DNA from: Chryseobacterium oranimense
GTDB lineage: Bacteria; Bacteroidota; Bacteroidia; Flavobacteriales; Weeksellaceae
DNA: 64,000 bases
Assembly: GCF_900129755.1 (NCBI RefSeq)
Contig: NZ_FQWT01000003.1
Coordinates: 1-64,000 of the forward strand
Direction: 5' to 3'
Shown here: positions 41,887-51,168 of the stretch, piece by piece
Position numbering within the stretch: position 1 is the first letter of the stretch
Layout of the letters: each line of letters begins with the position of its first letter
Program-made: the position numbers and the translations under genes
The notes under the pieces: model-generated
Told to the model about the DNA's origin: nothing
The model's database searches: none
What the model saw: only the letters and a program-made list of their open reading frames with translations

Positions 41887-43194
41887 ATGAAAAAAATCCC
41901 TCTATTTCTCTTTTTCATCTTTTTTTCTATCTGTATAAAGGCACAACAAAACTATACCGATAGCTTACGCCAGATATTAGCATCCAATCCGGAACCTGAG
42001 CGGGCAATTGCTGTTCAGCAGCAATTGGCAGACTGGTACCGGGCTTCTGAACTCTATCCTGAAGCGATACAGATGGCCGAGCTTAGCCTGAAAAACAGCA
42101 AAAAAATCTCATCCGACAATCTAGGTACAGTAAAAGCCTATTGGATACTGTCAAACATTTATACCAATACAGAAAACTTTGACCGGTCCAAGGAATATAT
42201 TGATAAAGCCTATTCTTCTGCGAAGAAACAGAACAATACTTTGGCACTCGCCTATGCCCAGTATGCTTCTGCCGTACTCAGCAGTACTCTTTTTGACCAA
42301 AAAGGGACATTAAAGTCTCTCAATCTTGCTCTTTCCAATATTCCAGATCAGGATAAGGAATCATTACTTACAGCCCGCATCTACTATTTTCTTTATGGAT
42401 TATATACCGAATGGAATGATGAACAAAAGTCTCTGGAATATATCCATAAAGCATTGTTATTTGCTCAAAAATCTTCCAATAAAAATATGCTAGCCAATGT
42501 TTATTCTGCCATATCGGTGGTGTACACTTTCCGGTACGAAAAAACAAAACAGAAAAAGTACCTGGACAGTATCATGCAGCCGCTGGATAAAACCATTAAT
42601 ATGTTCCGCCGCTACCCGGGGCAAATCATGAATAATACCTATGCCAGTGCCCTGATCAATAAAGCAAGTTATTACCTGAAATATTATGATTCCAACAAAC
42701 CAGATATCCAACAAAAGATACGTAACACTATAAAAGATGCATTGCAGGCAACACCATCAAGTAACGATGAGCTGATTGCCAGCGGCTACGGGATGCTCAG
42801 CGAACTAAGCATGATGGAAAATGATTTGCCGGCTGCAGAACATTATCTTGCAACAGCGTATGAGCAGATGTCGAAAAAGAAAAAGCCTTATTATCATACC
42901 CTTATCAATGTTCTCGGTTCTTTGGTGAAGCTTAGTACAAAGAAGGGAGATTATGAAAAAGCGTTTATGTACCAGCAAAAAATAACAGATTACAGTAATC
43001 TTCTTTTTGACGAACAATCGGCTGCCATTACCAAAAGGCTTGAAGCACAGTTTGAATTCGGCAAAAAAGAAAGAGAAATAAAAGCACTACAGGAAAAAGC
43101 AGACGACCAGAAAAAAAAGAAATATCTTTTGATAGCCTTAATCGCTATTGGTGGAATTGGTGCTGTTTTTATGTTCCGTTCTTATTTATTTTAA
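41887..43194 (+). CDS. TPR sensor part of a split TPR/helix-turn-helix regulator
   Basis: 435 residues: signal peptide (MKKIPLFLFFIFFSICIKAQ), several tetratricopeptide repeats, a basic coiled segment and the start of a membrane helix ('YLLIALIAIGGIGAVF'), where the frame ends after a few odd residues. In Bacteroidota such proteins normally continue through the helix into a cytoplasmic coiled coil and HTH; that continuation is present in the next frame (43148-43729). A single extra base near 43170-43185, for example in the TTTTT run, would explain the break. Start is ATG 41887 (TTG 41881 adds nothing). Confidence 0.75.
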   Translation: MKKIPLFLFFIFFSICIKAQQNYTDSLRQILASNPEPERAIAVQQQLADWYRASELYPEAIQMAELSLKNSKKISSDNLGTVKAYWILSNIYTNTENFDRSKEYIDKAYSSAKKQNNTLALAYAQYASAVLSSTLFDQKGTLKSLNLALSNIPDQDKESLLTARIYYFLYGLYTEWNDEQKSLEYIHKALLFAQKSSNKNMLANVYSAISVVYTFRYEKTKQKKYLDSIMQPLDKTINMFRRYPGQIMNNTYASALINKASYYLKYYDSNKPDIQQKIRNTIKDALQATPSSNDELIASGYGMLSELSMMENDLPAAEHYLATAYEQMSKKKKPYYHTLINVLGSLVKLSTKKGDYEKAFMYQQKITDYSNLLFDEQSAAITKRLEAQFEFGKKEREIKALQEKADDQKKKKYLLIALIAIGGIGAVFMFRSYLF

Positions 43195-43729
43195 TCTTAA
43201 ATATTCTTTAGCAAGAGAAAAACAGCTTACTGCCGAAAAAAATGAAGCTGCCCTGCAGATAAAATATGAAAAGGAAGAACAGGCCCGCCTGAAAGCAGAA
43301 CAGGAACTTCTGACTCTTCAGCAGCAAAAACTGCAGAATGAAGTAATGGCCAACCAGCTTCACCTGCAGCATAAAAATGATGTATTGCTGCAGCTTAAGG
43401 AAAAGCTTTCCAATCAGGAATCCGTAAATATACAGCAGATCATACGGGAAGAAACACTTACAGATAACGATTTCGAAAAGGCAAAATTCCATATCCAGGA
43501 AATGCATCCTGAATTTTTCAACAATCTGAATAAGCAGGCAAAACAAAAGCTGACAACCTTAGACCTCAAATACTGCGCTTATCTTTATCTTGGAATGGAT
43601 ACCAAAATGATCGCCAATTTACTAAATGTAGAACCCAAAAGTGTACGAATGACCAAATACCGGCTCAAACAGAAATTTGATCTGAATGCAGAAACTGATC
43701 TTGTGAACTATATTAAGGAAATAGGATAA
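43148..43729 (+). CDS. Coiled-coil and LuxR-like HTH part of the split regulator
   Basis: The frame begins within the membrane helix of the preceding product ('LFLCSVLIYFNLKYSL'), continues as a long coiled coil (about 30-85), and ends in a LuxR/GerE-like HTH: 'LTTLDLKYCAYLYLGMDTKMIANLLNVEPKSVRMTKYRLKQKF'. No start codon with a leader is evident, and the helix is incomplete on its own. It is best read as the C-terminal half of the same gene as 41887-43194. Confidence 0.7.
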   Translation: MVELVLFLCSVLIYFNLKYSLAREKQLTAEKNEAALQIKYEKEEQARLKAEQELLTLQQQKLQNEVMANQLHLQHKNDVLLQLKEKLSNQESVNIQQIIREETLTDNDFEKAKFHIQEMHPEFFNNLNKQAKQKLTTLDLKYCAYLYLGMDTKMIANLLNVEPKSVRMTKYRLKQKFDLNAETDLVNYIKEIG

Positions 43730-43815
43730 AATATATTTTGAATCATTTACCCTGTTCCGTTTTAAAGCTGAAGGAAGAGCAGTATTTATCGATCGGCATC
43801 ATCATTCACTTTGCT

Positions 43816-44232
43816 TTATTTCAGTGCAAATAAAATAGTTCCGCTGATAATCAGTAAAGCCCCGAGTATGGTTTTTAAAGTCAGCGTTTCTTTGAAAAAT
43901 AATACCGCCAGAATGATTGCTATGGCCACACTCAGTTTATCTACAGCGGCAACCTGTGACACATTTCCGATCTGTAAAGCTTTAAAATAAAATAACCACG
44001 ACAGCCCTGTTGCTACTCCCGATAAAACAAGAAAAATAATATTAATTCTCGATAATGAGCCAATTTCCTTTGCTTCACCCTTTACAAATACAATGCTCCA
44101 GACAATTACAAGAATGACTATTGTTCTGATTCCCGTTGCGAGATTGGAATTGATATTAGACACTCCCATTTTCGCAAAAATAGCTGTAAATGCCGCAAAT
44201 AAAGCCGAAAGTAATGCATAATAGAACCACAT
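43816..44232 (-). CDS. EamA-type transporter, single-repeat (DMT superfamily)
   Basis: 138 residues with five hydrophobic helices and the EamA pattern 'LLSALFAAFTAIFAKMGV', 'ALQIGNVSQVAAVDKLSVAIAIILAVLFFKETLT' and 'GALLIISGTILFALK'. Full-length EamA proteins have two such repeats; this half-size form must dimerise, as small DMT proteins do. Substrate unknown. Confidence 0.88.
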   Translation of the reverse strand: MWFYYALLSALFAAFTAIFAKMGVSNINSNLATGIRTIVILVIVWSIVFVKGEAKEIGSLSRINIIFLVLSGVATGLSWLFYFKALQIGNVSQVAAVDKLSVAIAIILAVLFFKETLTLKTILGALLIISGTILFALK

Positions 44233-44253
44233 ATCCTTATTTTTTGAGGTTAC

Positions 44254-45054
44254 CTAAAAAGTTTTAACTAAGCCAATCCCTATACTTTTATCCTGATAAA
44301 AAGGCATTACCATAGTAGCTGTATTTTTGTTTTTACCACCCAGCATAGTATTGATTTTTGGGTACAGCCAATAAGCCAGTTCTGTTGAAAGAATACCAAA
44401 TCCGGCTCCTGCCACCACATCTCCTACCCAATGCTTATCATTCAGCATTCTGTAGATTCCTGTAAATACAGCCAGAGAATATCCGGAGATTCCCAACAGG
44501 AAATTCGTGTCTTTATACTCCCTGAACATAAACTGCGCAGAGGCAAAAGCTATGGCTGTATGACCCGAAGGAAAAGACAGATTATTCGACTCGTCGGGCC
44601 TTTCCTCTTTTACAATATGCTTTAAAGGAATAGTAATGGCAGAGGTGATCAGCATGGATGTTCCGTAGATGATGGTTCTGTCTCTGAAATTATGTTTTCC
44701 CTCTACACCAATTGCATTCAGTCCGTATACCAAAGCTGTTGGTGCAAACTGTGTGTAGCTATCCAGCTTGATATGATCCGGTTTGTGTTCATTGATTTCA
44801 TCCCTGGTAGAAAAATTCAATTTTTTTAAATCTTTTACGGTCAGGCTGGCAACTCCATAGCCAATGAATACAGTGGGAACGATTAATCTTTTATAATTAA
44901 AATTATTTTTCTCTGTGTTCAATACAATACTACTGTCCTGCTTCGGTTCCTGAACCTGAATGGTATCATTACTGCTTTGTGCAGAAAATTTTCCGCAAAC
45001 TGAAGCTAAAACGAAAAGGCTAAGAATTGTTTTTTTATGGTATTTTGACATCAT
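44254..45054 (-). CDS. PAP2 family phosphatase, exported
   Basis: 266 residues from ATG 45054 (the frame is open to 45084, which overlaps the HD gene). An N-terminal signal segment (MSKYHKKTILSLFVLASVCGKFSAQ) precedes the three PAP2 motifs: K-x6-RP in 'KHIVKEERPD', 'FPSGH', and R-x5-H-x3-D in 'YRMLNDKHWVGD'. It removes phosphate from lipid substrates such as lipid A or undecaprenyl pyrophosphate in the envelope. The gene is followed by EamA on the same strand. Confidence 0.9.
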   Translation of the reverse strand: MMSKYHKKTILSLFVLASVCGKFSAQSSNDTIQVQEPKQDSSIVLNTEKNNFNYKRLIVPTVFIGYGVASLTVKDLKKLNFSTRDEINEHKPDHIKLDSYTQFAPTALVYGLNAIGVEGKHNFRDRTIIYGTSMLITSAITIPLKHIVKEERPDESNNLSFPSGHTAIAFASAQFMFREYKDTNFLLGISGYSLAVFTGIYRMLNDKHWVGDVVAGAGFGILSTELAYWLYPKINTMLGGKNKNTATMVMPFYQDKSIGIGLVKTF

Positions 45055-45071
45055 AATGTTAATTTGCTTTT

Positions 45072-45656
45072 TTATTTTTGACATTGGAGTAACTGAATAT
45101 TAACATCTTTAAATTTGCTCAGGACTTTCTGCCCGTAATCTGTATAATATTGATGATGGATAAGAAAATTACAGTTTTTTGTCTGCCATTCTTCATCCGT
45201 ATAAACCAGTCCCAGGTATATTTCGAATTCCCGGCGTATGGCTTTATCATATTTTGAATAATTGGCACGGGCTAAATGGTACATATCCGCATCGCACATT
45301 ACTTTTTCCAGTAAAGAAGTTGGTTTTGGAGGATATTTTGTAGATTCAATGCACTTTAAAACAGCTTCAGTAAAATCTTTTTCACAACCGAAATTGTCAA
45401 GGAAAAGTTTTGCCAGTTTCTTGCTTTCATCCTCATGGCCTATGTAGGTATTTGCATATCCGCAGTCATGAAACCATGCTGAAACCTGTACGATATGCAT
45501 TTCCTCTTCAGAAAGACCCGCCTGCAGACCAATTTCACATACGGCATCTACAACATCATAAGTATGCCCTATATTGTGAAAATAAAGGTCATCCGGAAGA
45601 TTTTCCGAAAGAAAAAGGATCATATAATTTTTGACAGCCTCAACTAAATTATCCAT
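45072..45656 (-). CDS. HD domain phosphohydrolase
   Basis: 194 residues with the HD metal-site pattern: His in 'YFHNIGHTYDV', HD in 'AWFHDCGY', and Asp in 'MCDADMYHL'. The N-terminal ~20 residues are a helix. Likely a nucleotide or small-phosphate hydrolase in the cytosol. It lies 13 bases after the TonB receptor gene, so co-transcription is likely. Confidence 0.88.
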   Translation of the reverse strand: MDNLVEAVKNYMILFLSENLPDDLYFHNIGHTYDVVDAVCEIGLQAGLSEEEMHIVQVSAWFHDCGYANTYIGHEDESKKLAKLFLDNFGCEKDFTEAVLKCIESTKYPPKPTSLLEKVMCDADMYHLARANYSKYDKAIRREFEIYLGLVYTDEEWQTKNCNFLIHHQYYTDYGQKVLSKFKDVNIQLLQCQK

Positions 45657-45669
45657 GGTTATTATATTT

Positions 45670-48090
45670 TTAAAACTTATAGCTATACCCTAGTCTTACC
45701 ACCTGAGTTTCATAATAATCATCATTCGTATATGAAAAACCATTTCCCTGAATTCTTTTCCTGATCACCATGGTATTCAGCAAATCAGTCGCATTCAGGA
45801 ATAATTCTCCCTTACCGCTCTGGATGGATTTTTTTATACCCACATCCATTGAAAACCTTGAGCCTATTCTCCCCTGTGGAATAATATCCGGGGCCAGATA
45901 TACCGCAGTGACTTGTGCATTCAGATCTTTAGCCAGCTTAAAAATATTATTCAGTTTTATGTTTCCTGAAATGGCTGTTTCCCGGCCTGCAGAAAAGACA
46001 GTTGGCTGCGGATAAAGATTTTCCACGGAAAATGCATTGATCTGGTTTCTATATATATTTCCATTGATATTGAAAGAATATATTTTTGAAACTTTCTGGT
46101 TCCAGATCATTTCCAACCCTGAATTATAACTTTTCCCTGCATTTTGGAATACGGCATAAATCAGTGTGCTTTCCGGAACAATACTGGAGATCCGGGTGAT
46201 TGTTCCATTGGAAAAACGATGATACAGTGCCGAATACAGATATCCATTATCCCAGTTATATTTATGCCCCAGTTCAATAGAATTGGTAAACTGCGGTCTC
46301 AGTTGCGGATTTCCAACCTTTATAATTTCTGCATCATCATATTTCGGGAAGATCCTGATGTCTACCTCATTAGGGCGGTCTACCCTTCTGTTGTAAAATA
46401 TGGACAGCTTGTTGTGATCGTTAAGTTTATAGGCCAGTCTCAGATTCGGAAAAGGCTGGGTATAATTATAACTGTCACTCTTGTAAGTAGGATGATTGGG
46501 GTTTACATCATATTGAACCCTCACGTATTCGAGTCTAACTCCAAGTTCGGCTTCCCATTTTTCATTTTCGAAAATATAATTTCCATACACAGCCGGGATT
46601 AATTCTTTATAAGTCGCCCAGCCGCCGGCATTGGCATCTAAAACAGAGTTGGTTCCGGGAATAAAATTCATATTGGTAGGAATACTTCTGTTTCTAAGTT
46701 TTATTCCTGTCTCGATGCGGCCATATTTTAAAGGCTTTACATAATCAACATTGAAATCATAAACCTGCTCGTCAGACAGCAGTTTGAAGGCATCTGTTCC
46801 GGTTGAATTAGGCAAATAATTATCGTAAAAATATTTTTCGTCTTCCCTGTGGAACGTATAATTAAACCCTACATTCAAAAGATGTCCTGCTTCTTTGAAC
46901 TTATGCTGATAAGAAGCTGTTCCCATTACTGTAGTTTTCAGTTCATCTTCCAGAAACTGCCAGAGCCGGAGCCGCTGGGAAAAATCTCCGTTAAAAAACG
47001 GCTGATCACCACGGTCTATAATTTTTTCGCTTCCATATAATCCTGAAACTGTTAAGGTATTTTGGGCATCTATATTCCAGTCGATTCCGGCTTTTGTAGT
47101 CAGGTAATTCGTATTTCTGTTTCTTTTCAGCTGGGAATTTATGATGGTTCCGTCGTCATAGGTTCTGGTTACAAATTCATTTTTATTGAGCGTTTGTGTA
47201 TATAAATCATCAGCCTGAAAGAAAACATTCACTTTATTTTTTCTGTAGTTCAAAGAAACTGACGGGTTAATTTTTGGTGTAATCGTATACTGAGGTCTAA
47301 TTGTCGGAAGATTTTCCTTTCTTACCCAATAAGAACCTGTACCATAGGTAAAACCGATTTTTCCGTTCCAGCCGTTCTGTTTGTTTTTCTTCATGATAAT
47401 ATTAATGATTCCGGCATTTCCGTTGGCATCATATTTTGAAGAAGGATTGTTGATGATTTCAATCCTATCAATTGCTGAGGCCGGGATATTATCCAATCCT
47501 GACTGGCTTCCAAAACCTGTCAAAGCAGTTTGTTTCCCATCAATTAGAACCGTCACTTTATCATTGCCGCGAAGCTGTACTTTTCCATCCTGAACGGTAA
47601 CACCAGGCAGATTCTGCATACTCTGCAAAACAGAACCTCCGCTTTGACTGATATTATCTGCAAGAGAATAGGTTTTCTTATCTAATGCATTGCTTAATTC
47701 ATTTTTTTTTGAAGACGTTACAACCACTTCCTCAATTTTTGTTTCATCCCGGCTCAGAGCTGGTTCAAGTTCTATAGTCGGAATTTCCAAAAATTCAGAA
47801 AGGCTTCCAATAAAAAGAGCTTGATTATATGAATGGTATCCGGCAATAGAAATTTCAAGTTTGTAATTTCCGGGTTTTATATTGGCAACTGAAAACCTGC
47901 CCTCTTCATCGGTTATTGTTCCGGAAACAAATGCAGCCTCTTTTTCGGTTTTTACCACTATATTTACATACGGCAGGCCCGTTTTTATCATTTTGTCTTT
48001 AACAATACCGGAGATGGTTACACCTGTTACCTGTGCAAAAGACAAAACCGAAAGTGTCATTAAAAAAAATAAGAGCCTTAGCTTATCCAT
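45670..48090 (-). CDS. TonB-dependent receptor with N-terminal carboxypeptidase-like domain
   Basis: 806 residues: signal peptide, a carboxypeptidase-regulatory-like domain at about 25-105 ('GVTISGIVKDKMIKTGLPYVNIVVK', 'GRFSVANIKPGNYKLEI'), plug domain ('SVLQSMQNLPGVTVQDGKVQLRGNDKVTVLIDG', 'GIINIIMKKN') and an outer-membrane barrel ending in 'VVRLGYSYKF'. This is the SusC-unrelated, single-protein receptor type. It lies in a leftward set with the two-component system, suggesting induction by an envelope signal. Confidence 0.9.
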   Translation of the reverse strand: MDKLRLLFFLMTLSVLSFAQVTGVTISGIVKDKMIKTGLPYVNIVVKTEKEAAFVSGTITDEEGRFSVANIKPGNYKLEISIAGYHSYNQALFIGSLSEFLEIPTIELEPALSRDETKIEEVVVTSSKKNELSNALDKKTYSLADNISQSGGSVLQSMQNLPGVTVQDGKVQLRGNDKVTVLIDGKQTALTGFGSQSGLDNIPASAIDRIEIINNPSSKYDANGNAGIINIIMKKNKQNGWNGKIGFTYGTGSYWVRKENLPTIRPQYTITPKINPSVSLNYRKNKVNVFFQADDLYTQTLNKNEFVTRTYDDGTIINSQLKRNRNTNYLTTKAGIDWNIDAQNTLTVSGLYGSEKIIDRGDQPFFNGDFSQRLRLWQFLEDELKTTVMGTASYQHKFKEAGHLLNVGFNYTFHREDEKYFYDNYLPNSTGTDAFKLLSDEQVYDFNVDYVKPLKYGRIETGIKLRNRSIPTNMNFIPGTNSVLDANAGGWATYKELIPAVYGNYIFENEKWEAELGVRLEYVRVQYDVNPNHPTYKSDSYNYTQPFPNLRLAYKLNDHNKLSIFYNRRVDRPNEVDIRIFPKYDDAEIIKVGNPQLRPQFTNSIELGHKYNWDNGYLYSALYHRFSNGTITRISSIVPESTLIYAVFQNAGKSYNSGLEMIWNQKVSKIYSFNINGNIYRNQINAFSVENLYPQPTVFSAGRETAISGNIKLNNIFKLAKDLNAQVTAVYLAPDIIPQGRIGSRFSMDVGIKKSIQSGKGELFLNATDLLNTMVIRKRIQGNGFSYTNDDYYETQVVRLGYSYKF

Positions 48091-48146
48091 TGATGTAATT
48101 GTTTATTCTGCAATATTGAATAATAATTTTGAAGACATTTTGAATT

Positions 48147-48899
48147 TTACTGCATCAATACTTTTTCCTTTTTTTGTTTTTGATGCGAAATAACGATCAT
48201 CAGAAGCAACAGGGCTAAAGAAACCAATGATGCATATAGAGTGCTTAAGCTTAATCCTCCTTTTAAAACAGGTTTGGTAAGAAAATCGCCGAAAGTGGCC
48301 CCGAATGGTCTCGTAAAAATAAAAGCAATCCAGAATAATACAACTTGATTGATATTTGTATAATAATGAAGAAGAACAACGACAAGTATAATAATACCAG
48401 TGATAACAGCTCCTGCCAAATAACTGTAACCAAGATTATCAGTCAGAAAATCCCCAAATGCTGTTCCTAGGCTATTGGAAAAAAGGATAGCACCCCAATA
48501 ATAGATTTCTTTGGTTCTTTCAAAGACAGGATATATTTTGAGATTATGATATTTTTTATACCATAAAAAAAGATTTATCAAAAGCCCGCTTACCAATAAT
48601 AAACTGCCGATTAGGTAGCCTGTTCCAAGAGTTCGGTCTATAAAATCAGAGATTTCTGTCCCTAATGTTGTTGTGCTCACAATGACCATCCAATAAATTA
48701 TGGGAATATATTTTTTCACATTCAGTTGTATGGAAATAATAATGAGAAAAAATAAAAGAGTTACTCCTATTCCTACAGAGTAGCCCAGGTTAAGCGTCAT
48801 GGAAATAAAGTCTCCCAGGGTTTCACCCAGAGTGGTTGCTGTTATTTTCATTAGCCAGAACAAGACTGTTATGCCTGCCACTTTATTGAGCATCTTCAT
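48147..48899 (-). CDS. COG4705 membrane protein with four internal repeats
   Basis: 250 residues, about eight helices. The unit T-x-LG-x-x-x-GDF occurs four times ('TTLGETLGDFI', 'TTLGTEISDFI', 'NSLGTAFGDFL', 'RPFGATFGDFL'), each between two helices. The second copy has S in place of G. This repeat is typical of COG4705, a predicted membrane family of unknown function often next to two-component systems. The conserved Asp-Phe on each repeat may line an ion path. Confidence 0.85.
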   Translation of the reverse strand: MKMLNKVAGITVLFWLMKITATTLGETLGDFISMTLNLGYSVGIGVTLLFFLIIISIQLNVKKYIPIIYWMVIVSTTTLGTEISDFIDRTLGTGYLIGSLLLVSGLLINLFLWYKKYHNLKIYPVFERTKEIYYWGAILFSNSLGTAFGDFLTDNLGYSYLAGAVITGIIILVVVLLHYYTNINQVVLFWIAFIFTRPFGATFGDFLTKPVLKGGLSLSTLYASLVSLALLLLMIVISHQKQKKEKVLMQ

Positions 48900-49023
48900 A
48901 TTTTTCGTACAAATTTCAAATGCAATTTTGTAGAAATTTAGAATTGATGTACAAGTAAAGAAAAGTAAAAACTGTTCAGAAAATAACCTATGACTGGGAA
49001 AAGAATGATAGTGATAAGAAAAC

Positions 49024-50310
49024 TTAGAAAGTTACAGAAAAAGTATGCTGATTGTTTTCAAACTTGTAAGAAATCGTCCACTGATGAAACTTACAAATCT
49101 CATTAATAATTGCCAGTCCTAAACCGCTTCCACTGCTATCAGCAGACAATTTGGAAAACCTTTTAAATAATAAGCCATGGTCCAGCTTTTCTGTTCCTGA
49201 ATTAGCGATTTCAAATGATGAATTTTCTAATTTAACTGAAATTGATCCGTTAGCCGGAGTATGGCGGATGGCATTCAGTATCAGATTGTTGATCAGGACT
49301 TCCGTTAAACTTCTGTTTCCGCATACTTTTATATCTGGCAGGATGTTTTTGCTGACCGCAATATTTTTCAGCTCAAAATGTTCCTGCAATATGCCCAGGC
49401 TTTGAAGCAATAACTCATCAAACTGAAAAACTTCAGTTTTATCAAACTGGCTGTTATCAATTTTAGCCAATAACAAAAGATTTTTATTGATTCTGGAGCT
49501 TCTTGTTAATGCCCGATGCATTTCCTCTGCAATCTGATACTGTTTTTCGGTTAGGTTTTCATTTTGGAGTAAAATATCCAGTTTGTTCTTCAGAATTGCC
49601 AAAGGAGTCTGCAATTCATGGGAGGCATTTTCAGTAAATTCTTTTTGAGTTTTAAATGCGGAAATGTTATGTTCAATCAGTTTGCTCAAAGATTGGTTCA
49701 GTTCTTCAAATTCTGTAATATCCGTTTTGCCAAATTCAATTTTGGTTTGTTTATTAAGGTTGAATGTCTTAAGCTGGTCCAGGGTGTTCCGGAATGGCAG
49801 CCAAATCGATGTTGAAAGCTTTTTATTTAAAAATAATAGTCCTACAAGAATGAGGATGAAGAAAAAAATGGTTATTAAAGCAATGGCACCCACAGTTTCC
49901 TGGGATTCTTCAATATTGGTTTCTATGGTAAAAAGAAAAGGTTTTTTGTTGATATAAACTACTTTTTTCATGCATCTGTACCGCTCTATTTCCGGTTTGG
50001 CGGCAAATATTTTTTGCTTATCAATCGTAAAAAAAGAGTCTCTTTTTAAATAATTAAACGGAACTTTTTCAATATTCGTTCCCGGCTGGATTTTGCTCCA
50101 AAGATTAATGCTTTTTTCTAATTCTGCATCAGAAAGCTTCAGGCTGTTGAATTCATAAGCCGTTTTTTCTGCTATTGTTATATTGTGATCATCCAGTTCT
50201 CCTTTCCAGATAGCATCCACTACAAAATAATATACCGGAATACTTATAACCAGGATAATCAGGACATAAATAATAAACGGCTTTGTTGTTTTGCTTAGTA
50301 ACGGTTTCAT
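49024..50310 (-). CDS. Sensor histidine kinase
   Basis: 428 residues from ATG 50310 (ATG 50331 overlaps the regulator gene). Two membrane helices (about 12-30 and 138-160) flank a periplasmic sensor; then a HAMP-like link, the H-box 'FTENASHELQTPLAIL', N-box 'NNLILNAIRHTPANG' and 'GSGLGLAIINEICKFH'. It phosphorylates the adjacent response regulator. Gap to the regulator stop is 5 bases. Confidence 0.93.
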   Translation of the reverse strand: MKPLLSKTTKPFIIYVLIILVISIPVYYFVVDAIWKGELDDHNITIAEKTAYEFNSLKLSDAELEKSINLWSKIQPGTNIEKVPFNYLKRDSFFTIDKQKIFAAKPEIERYRCMKKVVYINKKPFLFTIETNIEESQETVGAIALITIFFFILILVGLLFLNKKLSTSIWLPFRNTLDQLKTFNLNKQTKIEFGKTDITEFEELNQSLSKLIEHNISAFKTQKEFTENASHELQTPLAILKNKLDILLQNENLTEKQYQIAEEMHRALTRSSRINKNLLLLAKIDNSQFDKTEVFQFDELLLQSLGILQEHFELKNIAVSKNILPDIKVCGNRSLTEVLINNLILNAIRHTPANGSISVKLENSSFEIANSGTEKLDHGLLFKRFSKLSADSSGSGLGLAIINEICKFHQWTISYKFENNQHTFSVTF

Positions 50311-50315
50311 AGGCT

Positions 50316-50993
50316 TTAATTGCTTTCCCATTTATATCCGGTTCCATATACTGTTTTAAGATAATGTTCGCATCCGGCATCGTACAGTTTTTTCTTCAGA
50401 TTTTTTACATGGGCATATACAAAGTCATGATTATCCAGCATATCTGCAAAATCGCCGGAAAGATGCTCAGCCAGTGTACTTTTGGAGATTACTTTGTTTT
50501 TATTTCCAATAAAATAGATCAGCAGGTCAAATTCTTTTTTGGTAAGAATGATCGTTTTATTGTGAATGCTTACAGATTTAGCCAAAAGATCAATCTGCAA
50601 TTCATTCTGCTTTATAATATTTGAATTGTTAAACTGTTTTCTGCGGATAACAGAATAAATTCTTGCCATCAGTTCGGAAAGATGAAACGGTTTGGTAAGA
50701 TAGTCGTCTGCGCCCAGCTGTAAGCCTTTTATTTTATCATCCAAAGCATTTTTTGCAGAAATAATAATAACACCATCCTGTTTGTTCTGTTTTTTCAATT
50801 CTTCCAGAAGGGTAAGTCCGTTTCCGTCCGGAAGCATTATGTCGAGCAAGATACAGTCATAATTAAATGTCTCTATTTTATCCATCGCCTCACCGAATGT
50901 TCCTGCAAACTCACACAGATAGTTTTCTCCGGAAAGATATTCGGAGATACTTTTTGCCAGTTCTTTTTCGTCTTCAATGATGAGGATTTTCAT
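50316..50993 (-). CDS. OmpR/PhoB family response regulator
   Basis: 225 residues: receiver domain with acidic pocket 'IIEDEKE', phospho-acceptor Asp51 in 'CILLDIMLPDG', and 'LTKPF'; C-terminal winged helix ('LTKKEFDLLIYFIGNKNKVISKSTL', 'VYAHVKNLKKKLYDAGCEHYLKTVYGTGYKW'). First gene of the pair with the kinase; likely targets are the COG4705 and TonB receptor genes downstream. Confidence 0.95.
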   Translation of the reverse strand: MKILIIEDEKELAKSISEYLSGENYLCEFAGTFGEAMDKIETFNYDCILLDIMLPDGNGLTLLEELKKQNKQDGVIIISAKNALDDKIKGLQLGADDYLTKPFHLSELMARIYSVIRRKQFNNSNIIKQNELQIDLLAKSVSIHNKTIILTKKEFDLLIYFIGNKNKVISKSTLAEHLSGDFADMLDNHDFVYAHVKNLKKKLYDAGCEHYLKTVYGTGYKWESN

Positions 50994-51118
50994 GGTGCTA
51001 ATTTATACATTCAATTTGGAAGAAATTTTGAATTATTGGATAAAATATATTTTACCATTCATTGATGATCTACTTGATATGTTAAAAAGTGTACAAGACT
51101 TGTCAGGCTTTGGTCTAT

Positions 51119-51146
51119 AAAAAAACCGCTCTTTTCAGAGCGGTTC
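51119..51146 (-). terminator. Terminator of the leader-peptide gene
   Basis: AACCGCTCT (51124-51132) pairs with AGAGCGGTT (51137-51145). On the minus strand it is followed by seven T. Confidence 0.88.
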
Positions 51147-51168
51147 ATTTCTAATTTTTATCCTTTTT

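Noticed and set aside
46144..46602. 152-residue plus-strand frame inside the TonB receptor gene
   Set aside because: It is fully within a well-supported gene and has a shadow-like composition.
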